Below are positions 5,756 to 7,442 of a DNA stretch of 7,442 nucleotides, in pieces (positions within the stretch are counted from its first letter, which is position 1; each line of letters starts with the position of its first letter). Location of the stretch: the NCBI GenBank assembly GCA_005773695.1, contig SXHM01000133.1, positions 1 through 7,442 on the forward strand. The letters run 5' to 3'. The notes under the pieces were generated by a model. That model worked only from the letters and a program-made list of their open reading frames with translations. It was not told where the DNA came from and did no database searches. A program made the translations under genes and the position numbers. The stretch is from Bacteroidota bacterium (lineage in GTDB: Bacteria; Bacteroidota; Bacteroidia; SXHM01).

Positions 5756-7442
5756 GTGAACAACCCAAATTATTTACAAGAACTTAACGAAAACCAACGG
5801 GCTGCTGTGGAATGCACCGAAGGTCCGGTGATGATTATTGCCGGTGCCGGTTCTGGTAAAACACGGGTTCTTACATATCGCATTGCACATCTGCTTAATA
5901 AAGGAGTTGATGCATTTAATATTCTTTCACTTACGTTTACTAATAAAGCTGCGCGTGAAATGCGCAACCGTATTGAAACCATTATCGGCAGCAGTGAAGC
6001 ACGCAATTTGTGGATGGGAACTTTTCATAGTGTGTTTGCAAAAATTCTGCGTTTTGAAGCTGAGAAATTAGGTTACCCAAACAACTTTACAATTTACGAT
6101 ACAGATGATTCAAAAAGTCTTATTAAAAGTATTTTGAAAGAGAATAATCTGGATGAGAAAGTTTACAAGCCCGGTATGGTATTAAGCAGAATCTCTGCTG
6201 CTAAAAGCAGTTTGATTTCGCCACAAGCTTACATGAATGATTCGGAAGCAATTTCACATGATCGCAGCAGCGGCAAACCATTGCTTGGTGAAATTTATCT
6301 GAAATATAACACACGCTGTTTTAATTCAGGTGCAATGGATTTTGATGATTTGCTTTTAAATACCAATGTGTTGCTGCGCGACTTTCCGGATGTGCTTTAT
6401 AAGTATCAGAACAAGTTTAAATACATTCTGGTAGATGAGTATCAGGATACAAATTTTTCGCAGTATGTGATTGTGCGTAAGTTGGCTTCATTGTTTGAAA
6501 ATATTTGTGTGGTAGGCGATGATGCCCAAAGTATCTATGCTTTTCGCGGAGCAAATATTCAGAATATTTTAAACTTTGAAAAGGATTATCCCGACCTGCA
6601 CACATTTAAACTGGAGCAGAATTACCGAAGCAGCAAAGTAATTGTAAATGCTGCCAACAGTATCATCTCTAACAATAAAGAACAGTTAGATAAAACGGTG
6701 TGGACACACAATGAAGAAGGTGCGAAAATTAAAGTGATGCGCGCACTTACCGATAATGAAGAAGGTGCGTTAGTTGCCAATTCCATTTTTACAACAAAAA
6801 TGAATCAGCAGCGCAGGGATAAAGAGTTTGCCATTCTTTATCGTACCAACGCACAAAGCCGTGCAATGGAGGAGGCGTTGAGGAAGCTCAATATTCCGTA
6901 TCGAATTTATGGCGGGCTTTCGTTTTACAAACGCAAAGAAATAAAAGATTTGCTGGCTTATTTTCGTTTGGCAATAAACCCGAATGATGAAGAAGCATTG
7001 AAGCGAGTTATCAATTATCCGATGCGGGGCATAGGACAAACAACGATTGAGAAAATAATTCTTGCAGCCAACGGACAAGGCAAACGCATTTGGGAAATAC
7101 TGGAAAATCCTTTGTTGGTTAACACTGCAGTGGGCGGAGGCACGGCAGCACAGATTGATTCGTTTGTTACCATGATTCGCAGTTATAATTTAGAACTTAA
7201 AACTAAAAGTGCTTATGAATTAGCCGAACGAATTGCGATGACTTCCGGCATTTTACGTGACCTGAGTGAGGATAAAACGCCTGAAGGCGTTAGCCGTACC
7301 GAAAATATTCAGGAGTTGATGAATGGTATACGTGAATTTTCTGAAACAGAAGCACCCGATGAAAATGGTGAAGCAATTACCCGTTTAAGAACGTTGGATG
7401 AATTCACACAAGACATTGCCTTGCTTACCGATGCCGATGAAA
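5756..7442 (+). CDS. UvrD/PcrA-type superfamily 1 DNA helicase (3' end outside the window)
   Basis: ATP-driven 3'-5' DNA helicase/translocase of the UvrD/Rep/PcrA family, acting in repair and in clearing proteins from DNA. The window holds the first 562 residues of a family usually near 700-800. Visible motifs: Q motif with Q14 (LNENQRAAV); motif I AGAGSGKT (29-36); Ia LSLTFTNKAAREM (58-70); Ib MGTFHSVFAKILR (87-99); II VDEYQDTN (226-233); III VVGDDAQSIYAFRGAN (252-267); IV LEQNYRSS (286-293); then AILYRTNAQSRAMEE (359-373) and YGGLSFYKRKEIKD (385-398). Motifs V and VI lie beyond the window end. The GTG at 5756 is the only plausible start: an in-frame TAG stands at 5729-5731, no ATG, GTG or TTG lies between, and later starts would remove Q14. 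PcrA, UvrD and Rep cannot be separated on this fragment. Confidence 0.95.
   Translation, partial: MNNPNYLQELNENQRAAVECTEGPVMIIAGAGSGKTRVLTYRIAHLLNKGVDAFNILSLTFTNKAAREMRNRIETIIGSSEARNLWMGTFHSVFAKILRFEAEKLGYPNNFTIYDTDDSKSLIKSILKENNLDEKVYKPGMVLSRISAAKSSLISPQAYMNDSEAISHDRSSGKPLLGEIYLKYNTRCFNSGAMDFDDLLLNTNVLLRDFPDVLYKYQNKFKYILVDEYQDTNFSQYVIVRKLASLFENICVVGDDAQSIYAFRGANIQNILNFEKDYPDLHTFKLEQNYRSSKVIVNAANSIISNNKEQLDKTVWTHNEEGAKIKVMRALTDNEEGALVANSIFTTKMNQQRRDKEFAILYRTNAQSRAMEEALRKLNIPYRIYGGLSFYKRKEIKDLLAYFRLAINPNDEEALKRVINYPMRGIGQTTIEKIILAANGQGKRIWEILENPLLVNTAVGGGTAAQIDSFVTMIRSYNLELKTKSAYELAERIAMTSGILRDLSEDKTPEGVSRTENIQELMNGIREFSETEAPDENGEAITRLRTLDEFTQDIALLTDADE

Noticed and set aside
5838..6071. 77-codon plus-strand frame inside the helicase gene
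   Set aside because: It lies wholly within the helicase reading frame that carries motifs I, Ia and Ib, and shows no features of its own.

Overview
The window is a bacterial chromosome segment that looks like it comes from the phylum Bacteroidota. Three things point there. The clpX product carries IGY where most ClpX proteins have the ClpP-binding IGF. Start codons are preceded by A/T-rich stretches with no Shine-Dalgarno sequence. Two to three intergenic regions hold the -33 TTG / -7 TAnnTTTG promoter pattern typical of the phylum. Base composition is moderately AT-rich and even throughout, with no sign of a mobile element, CRISPR array or phage gene.

Left part (1-2746), protein quality control, plus strand: the 3' end of trigger factor (tig), clpP, a small lipoprotein gene 7 bp after clpP, then clpX after a 118-bp gap. 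Trigger factor assists nascent chains, ClpX unfolds substrates and feeds them to the ClpP peptidase. The small lipoprotein between clpP and clpX is the only unfamiliar member; its fold pattern resembles MmpS-like accessory proteins.

Middle part (2750-3875): a minus-strand integral-membrane di-iron hydroxylase of the sterol desaturase / fatty acid hydroxylase superfamily converges on clpX, with only 3 bp between the stop codons. An intergenic region follows with a 14-bp imperfect direct repeat and a well-formed promoter, then tRNA-Leu(GAG).

Right part (3893-7442), plus strand: a secreted protein with two similar domains joined by a Lys/Glu/Val-rich linker starts 17 bp after the tRNA and probably shares its transcript. 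Next is a secreted beta-propeller-like protein whose reading frame is broken by one extra T near codon 45. A rho-independent terminator follows, then a UvrD/PcrA-type DNA helicase that starts at GTG and runs off the window end before motifs V and VI.

I see no convincing new multi-gene system. Most of the window is housekeeping. The items most worth a second look are the frameshift at 5011-5014, the lipoprotein embedded in the clp cluster, the duplicated-domain secreted protein behind the tRNA, and the possible leaderless start of the helicase gene.
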